Shown here one piece after another: positions 1-11,139 of a DNA stretch of 64,000 nucleotides. The notes beneath the pieces were generated by a model. That model searched no databases. It worked only from the letters and a program-made list of their open reading frames with translations, and was not told where the DNA came from. Position numbers and translations under genes: made by a program. The first letter of the stretch is position 1. Each line of letters starts with the position of its first letter. The stretch comes from Paragorgia papillata (taxonomy: Eukaryota; Cnidaria; Anthozoa; Scleralcyonacea; Coralliidae). Location: assembly GCA_035771165.1 (NCBI GenBank), contig JAWNZC010000314.1, positions 8,830,001 through 8,894,000 of the forward strand, in the 5' to 3' direction.

Positions 1-1189
1 AAAATCTTTGTCCAAGGTGGAAAAAAAAGACAAAACTTTTTTGGAAAACCTCCTCAATAATAAATTAAGTCAGATAAATCCCTCGAACGTCGGGATGTAT
101 GCGATATAAAGCCCGAGGACGCGCACCCGTTCTCGGGATTAAACCGAGGTCTTGCTGTATTGACCGAGCGATAGCGAGGTTAAATACATTCACGACCGAG
201 GTTTAATATTTTACCGTAAAGACCGAACGGTCGAGGTTATTAAGTAGTTTTTTATATATATAGCACTTTTTATTTCAAAATCAATCTTGTATTTCTAGCT
301 TGGTCTTTGCCGGCTTCCTTTAACTTCGTCAAAACACCGAATTACGTTATTTTCTGCTGTTTCTTTCTCGTCTGGATACTAGAATTTCCTTTTATAATGT
401 TCATTGTCGTTTATTTAATTTCTTTTCGTCCTTTTTCGGCAAGAAAGTTTCTTACTAGGATTTTTTGTTTGTTTCCAATCGTAGGGCATTAACGATTTCA
501 TAATGCCCGCGGGCATTACGGAGAAATCTCGCCACGTCAGCAACCAATCACAGCGCGTGATTTTACCGCAAGTAATCCGTGTCATATAATAAATAAGTTT
601 AATCACGCAGGTTTAAAACTGTACCTGGACTTTTCGCTCCTCGCTTTCTTCCTTGTCAAAAACAGCTTTAAAAAACGTATCCACCATGCCATCTGTGGTG
701 GACTGCTTTTCTGACTAAGAATGTAAAAGATTTTCTCTTGGCCTTCTGGGGGAAGCAGGGGGGTGGGTACAGAGATTTTCGTTTCTCTATAGTTGGGGAA
801 AGTGTCTACAACTAATCTTTGAATGTACCTTTTGCTGCAGTTGTTGATTTAGATCTCGTAAAAATTGTTGCACAGATGGATCCTTTAGTCATAAAAAGAG
901 AAGAAACAGCTGAGAATAAAATGAAGTGAAGTGGAATGAAATGGAGTACAGTGGGATAAAGTGAAATGAAGTAGGATGAAGTGGACTAAGTGAAATAAAG
1001 TGAAACGGAGTGAAGTGAAATGAGGTGAAGTGAGAGAAAGTAGAGAGGAATGAAGTGAAATAAAGTAAATTAAAGTGAAGAAAACTTTACCAACTTTTCT
1101 GTTTCAACTTTGAAGTTCAATCATAATGGTAGTTTACAAGACTTAGTAGTGAAACAACACTCTATATAAACCCTATAAATCCTAGATAC
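1..1189. repeat. Intron of the unc45-like gene with dispersed repeats
   Basis: No exon is visible here. Positions 60-300 carry a repeat rich in CCGAGCG/CGAGGTT motifs that recurs near 12160-12310 and 25690-25735. Positions about 915-1080 are a degenerate AGTGAAATGA-type short repeat. The rest is ordinary AT-rich intron. Confidence 0.6.
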
Positions 1190-4100
1190 CTTTGGGACAA
1201 TCTGAATGAGCACTCTGGCAGTTTTGTAAGCTTCATCAAGACGATCAAGTTTGTCCAATGCTTGGCACTTACGAAACAATGCCTTGGGGTCTTTGGGTAA
1301 ACATTGAAGAGCTTTAAAGAAATATAACAATTTGTCAAAATATATTATAGCAATCGAAATAGAAAGTACAGTAAGTTATACAACACTTGTATCTAACCAA
1401 GTTTTAAACCAACCTTCCTCACTGTCCTTTAAAGCTTTGCTGTAATTCTCCTGTACAATAAAAACAACAACATTTAACTTGTATTATTAATATTGTAAAG
1501 CCTGATTTAACTAATTCTCTCCTAGGGGTTCAGTAAAAGATGAGTAAAATCATCTGGCACAAGAGAGACTAAAATCATGTTTTATAGATGGAGTAAAATA
1601 ACAAAGGAAGCAGTTTGGGGCAGTCTAGCAGCAGGCATGAGTTAAGGAAAGGAAATGCATTTGAAATAATAATTATGCTGGCTAAGAGATACAACTCAAC
1701 TTACTGCCATTTGTAAGCCACCATTAGGCTTGCAATTATTTTCACATTTGCTTACGTTTGAAAGTTGCAAGTTTCACCAGAAAATGTTGAACATCTAAAA
1801 ACAAACCAATCAACTTGTGGTGTGATTTCAAATAAACCTGTCAAAATGATGCCGCAAGTTGATTGATTTGTTTTTAAATGTTCAAGGTTTTCTGGTGAAA
1901 CTAACAGTGGCTTGCAAGCCTAACAGTGACTTGCAAATGGCAGTATATACTAGAGCTGTGCCCATCGGTCCATATTCGTAATCGATTAATCGTTGATAAC
2001 AATCGATTAATAATCGATTAATCGTATTAAAAAATCAACACGTGTTGCCATTGTTTGTCCCTTCAAATAAAGGTGTGCTTTTAAGAAACAAGTCGCGTTC
2101 GATATTTGATACGCAATATAGCTGTTTTTAACAGGGCGAATGTCACAATGCCATCTCATATTTCCACAACTTTTTAACAAAAACTCATTTTAGTATCATG
2201 CTGTTGACTTTTGTCGATGATCCGATTGCTGTTAACGATTAATCGATTGCCGAAAAAGAGTCGATTAATCGGGCACAGCTCTAGTATATACTGCCGCCAG
2301 TTACAGTATTTTGAGCAACTTCATACCCAAGATTTTTACTCAGCCCTCGCACACTAACTTATACTGCAGGAGCAAGCAAGTATTTGGGGGCTGAGAAAAT
2401 TAAGCCCCTGGGTATGAGGCTGGCCAGGGGTACGAGGTTGTATTTTGAGGAGCCTAGTATATTCAAAAGGAGGGGGGGGATTATTTTTGTGGGTCTTACA
2501 TTCAGGAGGGGTTATTATTTGACATTCATGGTAGTGTACACTCACGGTAAAATCTGATCTTACCATTTTAAGGTAACACGCAGCCTTGTTTTTCAAGATT
2601 GTTCCACATTCCTCTTTCAAGTCATTGTTACCCTTGCACAAGTTCAAAGCATTTTCATAAACTGCAACAGCCTTCTCATATTCTTTCTTTTTAAAATGTT
2701 CATTGCCTTCAGACTTGATAGCAACAACTTGGTCTTGAACACTCTGATAAAAAAAATATCTGTATCAAAAGTTTTGTGAAAACACGGCCTGGTCTCCGCC
2801 CTATGGCAATGTGACTTGTGAGTTCAAGTCCTGTTAGTAGTTAAATTAAAGTGCCAGGGACTTCACATATTTATACTAATTGGAACATTCTGAGAAGATT
2901 TGTTATTATATATCTTCTCAGGTGAAAATTTCATCTTCATGGATTTTTTTGCCGTTAAAGTTGACGGAAGTGACGTAAAAAGAGGAATCTGTAAAGTGGT
3001 TTTCATATAGACAAATTCCTCTTTCGATGTTACTTCCGTAAACTTTAGCGGCAAAAAAATCCATGAAGATGAAATTTTTGCCTGAGAAGATAGGTTACAA
3101 ATCTTCTCAGAATGTTCCAATTAGTATAAATATGTAAAGTCCATGAGGATGACATAGGCACTTTAATATAATTTTTTAGTCTTTCTTCACGTTTAACTTT
3201 CCATTTGTTTTGATTTAAAATTGGTTTTCATTATTAGCATTTTCTTTTGTTAGGTTAATTTATGCTTATGATTAGGTCTTTATCTATGGCCTATGGATTT
3301 TAGTAAGAATCAATTCAAGTATGCAGCATTGCAGCCCCTCCCCAAAAGTTAGCAAACATTGATCTATAGACTGCTAACTGGTGGTGGTGGGTGTAATAAT
3401 CCTAGCTAGTCTTACATATCTGACTTTACATATCTGGTTTTAATATCTTTTATTTCCTTAGTCCTTCTACTTTTCTACAACCTCTCGCTCTCTTGACATG
3501 CTTTCTTCTCTCCCTCTCATTCTCCTACTTTCCCACTGTGTTCCCAAATGTCCCTCTTTGGACACCACAGGGGGGAGTCTTTATCCGTCACAAGTGTTGA
3601 AAAACCTCTAGCACCAAGGGTAGGTGGAGCAGGGATGTGCTCACACCAGGCGGTGCTGGGTGGGCCCACCCACCCACCCGGCACTACACACCACCGCCCG
3701 GGAAAAAATAAGATTTTTAGAATCCCACCCAGCACCCCGGCAGGTTTTTCAGTATCATCGACGCAAAAAGTAAAAGTATCGTATGAATTAGAATTTATTG
3801 TCCTGGTGTTGTTTGTTCTCATTTCGTCAGTGGAGGTTATAAAATCTGAAGAAACAGACGTGTTTTTCGTTTATCGGACATTTGTATTTATTTTCTACTT
3901 GTGTGATCAACAAATTACGCTGCAATAGAGTAAACAAACATTAAAGTGAGTAGATCAATTCTACTCTAAAATTGACTAGAAAACGCATGCGTCTGGAAGT
4001 CAAGTTTTCGAAATTTCGGTACTCAGCTTGTCTGCGATTGTAGACCTGTAAGTTTCCACCCAGCACTCAAAATTTTCTGAGCACATCCCTATGGAGTCAT

Positions 4101-5138
4101 ATACTCTGTACTGGAATTTATTGATCCAAATTTTTGATAGAATTTTTAGTTTATTTTCTTATTAGATTCTGTTATGTTGGATGAATAGTGCTGAGACAAA
4201 TATAAGAACCAGTGTCAGACAAAAATTTATCATAATACATGTACATTAAATTAATAAAGGGCCTAGATTTACAGCAAAAGTGTGCTGCGTAGGCAGTGTA
4301 GAAACAACAATCGAAATATACTTAAGGTTAGATATACTGACAAAACAGAGAACGTAGGAGTCAAACGTTTCGAGCAAAGGCCCTTCGTCAGCCATACTCG
4401 AAAGTTCATTTTCAATACGCCATAGATTTTATGCCAGCAATTTTGTGTCCAAAATACTGCACCACCGTGGTGCACTCAAGAGGTGTAATACACCATTACG
4501 TCAACCAGAATACCTCCTAAAATACCTTACTGGCAAGCTAAAAATTAGTAGCTAACTGAAATAGTGAAATTTGTTGACTTTACACCATGCCAAAGCAAGT
4601 ATGCTAAATTTTATCAAAGAAATACACCAAAATTTGGCGTAAGCTCTGTTGCGCCATGCCAAAGATATTTGGCACAACATACAAACTTTCCAGTATGATT
4701 CGTCAGAGAGAAATGTGGGTGACAGGATTACAGCTCTATATTTATGGCATTTTTGATGGGGTTAATTAGAGTTAGGATTAGGGTTATTTTGTAGGCTTTA
4801 GAATTTAGATAATAGTGCTGTAAATATAGTGACAGCCTTAAATTCAAATATTCAATAAAATAATAAAAATATTGAGTACAGTACATGTCTTTTAATATAA
4901 AAATAAGCGACTGTCTGACTGGGATATTGTTAGTAAAATACTACACTACGCTTTACAAGACAGCAAATAGTGTCCATTAAACACCATACCATAAGGAAAA
5001 CTACAAAATACTAGTATAACTAACACACTTCCAACTGACCCAACCCAGGCAGGCAGCCTTCACAAACTCACAAGTTCACGACCTTCAAAAAAGCCAAACA
5101 TTCAAAATATATTTATCAGAATAACATACCTCACTCAT
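1190..5138 (-). CDS. unc45: UNC-45 family myosin co-chaperone, N-terminal TPR part (partial)
   Basis: Four coding exons can be joined: 5130-5138 (ATGAGTGAG, then a GTATGT donor), 2564-2743, 1414-1450 and 1190-1311. All junctions are GT/AG and phase compatible, giving about 116 residues. The product begins MSESVQDQVVAIKSEGNEHF and continues through AACYLKMENYSKAL and KALFRKCQALDKLDRLDEA. This is the three-TPR block at the start of UNC-45, the part that binds the Hsp70/Hsp90 C-terminus; the central and UCS (myosin-binding) domains would follow. The donor at 1189 opens an intron that runs off the left edge, so most of the gene lies outside the window. The first exon carries only nine coding bases, and intron 1 (2744-5129) holds repeats. 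A generic TPR protein (STI1, SGT) is possible, but the spacing and the LDKLDRLDEA segment fit UNC-45 best. Confidence 0.85.
1702..1944. repeat. Inverted-repeat element (MITE-like) in unc45 intron
   Basis: ACTGCCATTTG at 1702 is mirrored by CAAATGGCAGT ending at 1944. The arms also share the CACCAGAAAA / TTTTCTGGTG segment. No coding capacity is visible. Confidence 0.65.
1944..2290. mobile_element. Short TIR transposon with GAGCTGTGCCC ends
   Basis: The ends are perfect 20-bp inverted repeats: TATATACTAGAGCTGTGCCC at 1944-1963, and its complement at 2271-2290. Inside are repeated CGATTAATCG motifs near both ends. It abuts the inverted-repeat element on its left, so one may have landed at the edge of the other. 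Non-autonomous; superfamily not certain (hAT-like is my guess). Confidence 0.75.
2850..3162. mobile_element. TTAA-flanked foldback MITE, copy 1
   Basis: Long inverted arms (AGTGCC ... GGCACT ends, TTCTGAGAAGATTTG and ATGAAGATGAAATTTT segments) are flanked on both sides by TTAA (2846-2849 and 3163-3166). The TTAA duplication is the piggyBac-type signature. Copies 2 and 3 lie at 58843-59129 and 60096-60416. This copy has diverged most from the others. Confidence 0.8.
3632..4093. mobile_element. hAT-like non-autonomous element in unc45 intron 1
   Basis: CAGGGATGTGCTCA at the left end is mirrored by TGAGCACATCCCTA at the right, and both ends also carry a TGCTGGGTGG / CCACCCAGCA subterminal repeat. 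Such CAGGG termini are typical of hAT elements. The open frames across it have no recognisable domain. Confidence 0.65.
4255..4400. repeat. Dispersed repeat with GTTTCGAGC / GCCCTTCGTCAG motif
   Basis: The block contains GTGCTGCGTAGGCAGTGTAG, AGAACGTAGGAGTC and CCCTTCGTCAG. The same modules recur at 21180-21375 (as an inverted pair) and partly at 42530-42580, so it is a multi-copy genomic repeat. Confidence 0.6.
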
Positions 5139-6087
5139 TCTGACTTGTAAATTTCAACTCCTTTGACGTCTAGACAAATAATGTTAAAACTTTGGCTTTT
5201 TCAAGCAACAGAAATCTGACGTTATCAGTCCGAAGTTTTCAACATTGGGTTGACATTTTGTTTTTGAGCCTTGGGATTGCCCCTCACAGCGGTTATTCCA
5301 CAGAATTTCTAAAGTTTGCATAAATAATAATAAATTTCATTGTGAGTGCAACTGTTCAACAGTTTGAAAGATATTCTTCAAGAAAATACAAAATAATTTT
5401 TGTGTTGGGCTTACTGTGATATTTTCTACTCACGAATGCGTTTTATAGAAAAAGAAATTGAAAAAGAAAGTGGAAAAACGAAATAGAAAATCCGTGGAGA
5501 ATAACGACAGACTGGGCACTAGCTTAGCACACTTATTCACATCACTCAAAAAAACATAACACTGTATATTGTACATGGATTGTAAATTGATTTGCACAAG
5601 TTAAAAATACGGGAAAATTGTACAATATTGTATGTGAAAAAGGTTTTAGTGTGGGTGGCCTTGATCATACAATATTTTCATACTAATATAATCAAAACAC
5701 TTTTAATATTAATGCCATCAACTCTTTTAATATTTATAGTTTATCAACATATTGACAGCAAGACAGTACTTTGGCAACTTTGCCAAGATGAAACTCTTTT
5801 TCAATACTTTTTAGTCACTTTTTCACTTTTAGTTTCAAGAATATCAAGTTTAATTTGACGTGAGAAGTTTTATATTTTACTTCTCGATTTAAACGGCAAT
5901 AATTTAGCTAATAATCAAATTTTGACACAAATGACTGATTTTGAGCGATGTGAATGAATTGATAAAATCAACTTACTTTAAAAAAATGTTGACAAATATA
6001 AATATTGCTTTCACAAACGTGATCTCTTAATTCCGTTCTTTATGAAATTTTAATAACTTTAACGGAGCACAAAAGGATCAATCGAAA
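5139..6087. promoter_or_regulatory. Divergent promoter region between unc45 and the membrane-protein gene
   Basis: The two start codons face away from each other across about 950 bp of AT-rich sequence with no transposon ends that I can see. The plus-strand start sits in AAAATGGCGGAGG, close to the YY1-type AAnATGGCGG motif found over many animal start sites. No TATA box is convincing. Confidence 0.4.
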
Positions 6088-7200
6088 ATGGCGGAGGTTC
6101 CTTTGAAGACGATAAGATGTGGAAAATTTTCCAAAAAACAAGGTTGCTTCCTTTCCTTACAAGAAACCCTAAATCTCGAGTTTCTTTGGAGATATGTCAC
6201 TGACAAGGATGAAGAGTGTGTTAGGTTTCAATGTGGGGATATCTCTGCGGTTGATTTGCGTGTTGAAACGAAATTTGGGAGTATCGATGCGATGAAAGGC
6301 AAAGTTATTGTCGAGTGCTTATATCCAGTGCTTGAACAGCACACTCCACCTCCAAAAAGCAATAACAAAACTTCTGGTTCAGAAAACTTTATCATTGAGG
6401 CTACATTTCATGTGAATGAAACAGGGGCAGTACGAGATATCATACAGAAATTAAGAGACGCTTGTTTAAGTAAGAAAAGACAGACTCGTGAAGAAGACGA
6501 AAATGAGAATGCAAGCTCCTCTAAAGAGTCCACAACAACAAAGGCAAAAATCTTCAAAGAAGGCCTCCCTGACTGGGTTTCGTTTATCCCACATCATTTC
6601 TACTCAAGAAACACAAGGCGATTCATTCAGCTGGCTATTTTTATTTATATGGTATTCTCAGTGACATGGGCACTATGGCAGTTGTATCGCCATGTTGATT
6701 TTATTCAGGAATTGGTGGCACCATTGGTTGATATGCTACAGTACCAGTACCAACTATTAGACAAGGTCCTTCAACTGTTGAATACCATATTCGAAGAATA
6801 TACCATTCAATGGTTGTGTTTTATTAAGCCTCTTTATACGTTAACAACCACCCTGGCATCACCACTGTGGAATGTATTCAGACAGCTCAACCCACTTTTA
6901 AGTATCATCCTTCAAGTCCTGACAGTGAGTTGGAATATCCTCCGGCCAGTTGCTAAACCAATCATTTCCCTTGGCTATTTCTCAATCCAATTTATCTTCA
7001 CCATTGTTCGTTCACTGAAGACAATCATGACAGGGGTGCTCTGGTCTCCTTTTAACAATGCTTCAGACCATCTTATTCTGATGAGGACCACCATTATTAA
7101 TAGTAGCAAGGCTTTGAGTCTGGGGGTAATTCGTTTGGCAAAAAAGATCTATAAAATTATTTGGCTAAGGAGATCAGCAACGGCAGAAAAAGAAGAGTAA
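6088..7200 (+). CDS. Conserved-looking multi-pass membrane protein of unknown family, single exon
   Basis: I do not recognise the family. The 370-residue frame opens at an ATG in good context (GAAAATGGCGG) and has no interruption. Residues 1-135 look soluble and mixed alpha/beta, with FLWRYVTDKDEECVRFQCGD and FIIEATFHVNETGAVRDIIQ segments. Residues 136-170 are a charged linker (REEDENENASSSKESTT). Residues 180-202 (IQLAIFIYMVFSVTWALWQL) form a clear membrane helix, followed by an amphipathic stretch rich in L, Y and Q. Roughly 235-320 hold two or three more hydrophobic segments. The C-terminus is basic then acidic (LRRSATAEKEE). A polyA signal AATAAA lies at 7366-7371. The intact frame and the hydrophobic pattern argue for a real gene; it could be a retrocopy, since its neighbours all have introns. 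Function unknown. Confidence 0.75.
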   Translation: MAEVPLKTIRCGKFSKKQGCFLSLQETLNLEFLWRYVTDKDEECVRFQCGDISAVDLRVETKFGSIDAMKGKVIVECLYPVLEQHTPPPKSNNKTSGSENFIIEATFHVNETGAVRDIIQKLRDACLSKKRQTREEDENENASSSKESTTTKAKIFKEGLPDWVSFIPHHFYSRNTRRFIQLAIFIYMVFSVTWALWQLYRHVDFIQELVAPLVDMLQYQYQLLDKVLQLLNTIFEEYTIQWLCFIKPLYTLTTTLASPLWNVFRQLNPLLSIILQVLTVSWNILRPVAKPIISLGYFSIQFIFTIVRSLKTIMTGVLWSPFNNASDHLILMRTTIINSSKALSLGVIRLAKKIYKIIWLRRSATAEKEE

Positions 7201-7365
7201 AAAATTACTTTGTTGTACAGTTAAAGACAAAAAAATCTAGAAAGTACTGTTATTTAATGTAGATGCACCTGCAAACTACCATATTTATTCACTATAAAAA
7301 CTCATGAGACCATATTATTTTATTTTTAGTTGCTTATTATCTGGAGGTAAAGACCTCATTTAAAA

Positions 7366-7371
7366 AATAAA
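7366..7371 (+). terminator. Polyadenylation signal AATAAA of the membrane-protein gene
   Basis: AATAAA lies 166 bases after the stop codon and is followed by a T-rich stretch, as expected for an animal 3' end. Confidence 0.5.
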
Positions 7372-7419
7372 CACTGTTTTCATATTATTCCTCAATATTT
7401 ATTTCAAGTACAGTACAAT

Positions 7420-7850
7420 TTTTCTTGCAACTTGCAAAAAATTTACCCATAATTGCATTGAAAAAAACTTGCAAGTTGCCTAGAGGGGTGTTACACACAT
7501 ACACATTTTCCTCAAATATGTCATCATCAAGCTGATCCACCATGCATGTTGTTTGTTCCAGGAGTGTTTGGCCCCAGTCTTGAGTGCGCAAACTATCCTG
7601 AAGTTCTTACACCTGATTGGTTAGCATTGAAAAAAATTGTGTTGCAAGTTGCAGAAAGGGTGTTACACGTTCAGCAACTTGCGAACTTTGTTGTAAGTTG
7701 CACCAAAAGGTTACTAGTAAGAACCCATCCAACTTTTCTTGCAACTTGCAACACAGCAAAAATAACAGTTGCTACAGGGCGTTACGATTTTTCTTGCAAC
7801 TTGCAACATTCAGCATATTTGTTGCAAGTTGCAAGAAAAATTGCATGATT
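7420..7850. repeat. CAAGTTGC-type repeat cluster downstream of the membrane-protein gene
   Basis: The motif TTGCAACTTGCAA and its complement recur many times in both orientations. Related clusters are at 22590-22740 and 35580-35870. Open frames here are by-products of the repeat. No gene is visible in 7201-8124. Confidence 0.6.
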
Positions 7851-8124
7851 CATATACAGCAGTTTCAATAACCTTAAAACGAGAATATGGTCTGATGAGT
7901 ATTTATATAAGTTAAAAGCCATAGGTTCAGTTATTAATCAATGCAAAGTTGCATAACAACCTCTCCCTATGCTTTTAACCCTATACATAAATGTTATTTA
8001 ATCACCAAACCATAAATTAATTGTTGTGTTTACATACTAAGACTGTTTAATATATGTGTTATTTGTTGACAACATATAATTATATATACCATATTGACAA
8101 GAAATTTTCTGAAAGGTTTCTATG

Positions 8125-11027
8125 TTAACTTTGCGAACCTGAAAGTGGTGTTACATTGCTTGTTTGGTTTAAATATGTATCAAGTTCTTCTCCTTCTAGA
8201 AGATAACCATTAACTTTTCCTTCTTGTCCAGGACGACTTGAAACTTTGGCTAAATAAAAATAAAAGGAAATTAGCAAAAACATAATCAATATCTCCACTT
8301 AATTTTAATTCAACAGAGTACTATCCTGGTTCCAGAGGTTCTACAGCACCCTAGCAAATTCATTGGCTCAGAGCGATGAAAGAAACTTAAGTCTTTAACC
8401 AATGGTTCTTTCACTGCTTTGAACATTTTGGGGGGAGCAGGCAGCATAGAACTGGGACCAGGGGCAGGTAGAGTCCATGTTGAGCTTTGCTAACTATTAG
8501 ATGGCTTATTAGATGAAGTACAATGTACAGATAATTTGGTATATTAATAATTGTATGTCCTTTACATAATACAGCTTACCTAGTACTTTTCCATTTTTGA
8601 GTTGATGCAACACTGTATCTATGTTTTCCAACAAATCTTGTGCCTCTTGCTAAAAATGAAGCACAGGCTTAGCTTAACACATTCATATTATACTGCCTAA
8701 GGGTTCTCTCTTTGACAAGTAAAGTATTCTTGCATAAATAATAAAAGGGAAATATTTGGCTGTCTCAGGAAGGAATGGGTTGAAGTTGACTTCAACTCTC
8801 ACAATCATTGAAAATTGTCAACACACTGACACTGTCAAATGTTAAAAATACTTAATTACCGTTTCAATTTCTTTTGACTCTGTCTCATACCTAGAACAAA
8901 AATAAATTCAATATGGTAACACTTAAAAATGAGATATCTTCAATGAATAAATTTGTACATTATTGTATGAAGTTTAACATAGTTTACCAAGACTTAAATT
9001 TTTCTCCATCCACTTCTACAATAGTGCCTTTCACCATTATGTTCTTTTCTGTGAAATCTTTATGGGCAGTATTATACAGCACATCTAAAATTGAGGTCTG
9101 GAATTCTACATCTACAGGAAATAATAGCAAAAGAAAATTATGTTAACTAGTTAAAAACAGGAAAGAGAATCAGCAGAGGAAAAAAAAAAGAGGGAATAAA
9201 AAGAGGCAGAAGGAAAGAGGTTGGTGGAGGAAGGGTACTAAATGTAGAGAGAAGTTGAAAGAAACAGATAAGTGGAAGGAAAGAGTTAAGTAAGTATGGA
9301 AACAGGAAGATAGAAAGAATAGAGTGGGAGAAAGGAAGGATGCTAACATAAACAACTGAAAAGTGGAGTACTAGGAAGGATGTATGTGTGTAAATGCCAA
9401 GGAAAGAGGCCTTTACAGGCGCATGATTGTGGAGTCAGAGTTGGGGACTTGGAAGAGGGAACTCAAGGTGAAAAGAGGGGAAGGTGGAGAGGGGAGAAAG
9501 TAGTAAAAGTGATATACCCGCACCCCTCCTGTTGAGGAACCTCTTTTTTTTACCACCCCCTTAGGAATTTCCACTATTTTCTGATATAAATTTACCCCTC
9601 CCCCTGGAAATTCCAAGTAGACTCAACCCCCTCCCTTGGAAATTCCAAGAAGACATAACCCCCTTCCCTGGAAATTCCAGGTAGACTCAACCCCCTTCCC
9701 TGGAAATTCCAAGTAGATTCAACCCCCTCCCCTGGAAATTCCAACTGGATTCCTCAAAAACACACCTCCCCTTTGGAATTTCCAAGGTTCCTCAACAGGG
9801 GGGCGTGGATAAAAATTGGAATAGCCCTATAGAAAGTTGGAGCAGACTGGCCTAGTAAGAAAGAATAAAGTAAAATCAAAGCTGGGTACAAACACCAAAC
9901 ATCAACCTTGAGATTTCCAAATGTACGAGCCTTCCTTCGCTCTTGTCACTTTTGTTTTTCTTCCACCTCCAAAAGCTTTACGTGTTTTTAATTTTTCTGA
10001 TTTGTCTGGGCACAACTAAAGATAATTATATAGATTATAGCATAGTTATTCTAAACATGGTTTGGAAACCCGGCAAACTTCAAAGCAGTCAACAATCAAG
10101 CTACGATTCATGTTGAAAGGAACACGAAGGTGCACAAATCCTTTGTTTTAGGTTTATTAATATTTAAACAGTACGGTTGAGCGATTCAACCCAAACGTTG
10201 CTATTGGATGATTGCTTCATTATACAGAAAACACAATATGTTCAGTAACCGTGAAAGTGCACACATTTCCATAAACCTGAACAAAAACATACAACAATGA
10301 CTTTTGTTGAGCTTCCAAACCATGTTTCTATTAACTATGATTATAGTTACATATAATTATTTAATAGACATATATAATTATTAGTGTAATTTGCCAAAGC
10401 TGCAAACCCCCCTAGAGAAGCTAAACTTTACAAATATTATACAAACATACTTTCGTCAAAGCAGGAACCCTCTTTCTTCGCCATTCACTTTTGGGACGAC
10501 CTCCACAAAGAAGTTCTTTAATAAATTATATCACTTTTATTAGAAACAGCTTTGGATATGCATCATCAAAGAAAAACTCAACATATTAAAAGCAGACAAA
10601 AAACTCAAACTAATGGTCTCAATGAGGCCAAAATATATTAAATTCACAAGATGATTTTTACTTTCGTTATTTCTCAGAAATTGTAATGCCCGATTGCATC
10701 TTAAGATGACTAATCATTTATACCTGAAGTGTGCAAGGCTCTGGACTGCTGCACTATGCATGAACGACACCAAGGTAAAAAATAAAGAGCTATAAAATAA
10801 AAATGTCAGATATTTTTATAAATATATAAAACAAAGTATAAAGTTTAGACACTTTATACAGAGTAAATCTTTAAAAAGGAGAAAGCTTTATTACTTTAAT
10901 GCAGTGAATATATGTATTATATTTCAAAAAATATTTGAAACAAACCTGGGAGACCAGCAGATTGTCCATCAATTGTCGTTCGAAAGAAAAGTGAAGAAAA
11001 AAGACGCTTGCTCGTCTTGGCCGCCAT
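8125..11027 (-). CDS. Divergent eS8 (RPS8-family) paralogue with a putative mitochondrial presequence
   Basis: Eight exons: 10946-11027, 10724-10789, 10451-10515, 9907-10015, 8988-9111, 8860-8890, 8580-8649 and 8125-8249. They total 672 nt (223 residues) with GT/AG borders and matching phases throughout. The start MAAKTSKRLFSSLFFRTT is basic, Ser/Phe-rich and free of acidic residues, like a mitochondrial targeting peptide; RALHTS near residue 45 could be the cleavage region. From residue 54 it aligns with eS8: GGRPKSEWRRKRVP (eS8 GRP), FGGGRKTKVTRAKEGSYIW (eS8 [11 protein letters not shown]...NYSW), TSILDVLYNTAHKDF (eS8 [15 protein letters not shown]), IVEVDGEKFKSWYE (eS8 [14 protein letters not shown]) and AKVSSRPGQEGKVNGYLLEG (eS8 [20 protein letters not shown]). 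The highly basic N-terminus of true eS8 is absent. Organelle location and role are inferences; it could also be nuclear. I know no named family for it. Confidence 0.85.
9170..9490. repeat. Purine-rich tract in intron 4 of the eS8 paralogue
   Basis: About 320 bases are dominated by A and G on the plus strand. The opposite-strand frames (Phe/Leu/Ser/Pro) are artefacts of this composition. Confidence 0.6.
9521..9806. repeat. Foldback element enclosing a GGAAATTCCA tandem array
   Basis: CCCCTCCTGTTGAGGAACC at the left is mirrored by GGTTCCTCAACAGGGGGG at the right. Between them lie five or six degenerate copies of a roughly 35-40-bp unit built on CCCTGGAAATTCCAAGTAGA. It lies in intron 4 of the eS8 paralogue. 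Confidence 0.7.
10041..10339. mobile_element. MITE family M1 (ends CATAGTTA...ACATGGTTTGGAA), copy 1
   Basis: Inverted ends read CATAGTTATT...CATGGTTTGGAA and TTCCAAACCATG...TTAACTATG. The inside shares AACGTTGCTATTGGATGAT and ACACAATATGTTCAGTAACC with copies at 25065-25369 and 40702-41079. This copy sits in intron 3 of the eS8 paralogue. Confidence 0.75.
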
Positions 11028-11035
11028 CTTGGAAA
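11015..11035 (-). promoter_or_regulatory. YY1-like AAGATGGCGGCC motif over the start codon of the eS8 paralogue
   Basis: Read on the minus strand, CCAAGATGGCGGCCAAG covers the ATG. It matches the YY1 consensus seen at start sites of many animal ribosomal and mitochondrial housekeeping genes, and it is also an excellent translation-start context. Confidence 0.5.
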
Positions 11036-11139
11036 AATCACGCTGGTCTTTTACTACTGCGGGCTCGTAATTATTGCCTGGGAACCAGTGCCCAGAATAC
11101 ACGGCTCGGAATGTTTCACGTGACAAAGTATATACTTTA

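Noticed and set aside
3517..3928. Overlapping 101- and 126-residue frames
   Set aside because: They lie inside a hAT-like non-autonomous element and have no recognisable domain.
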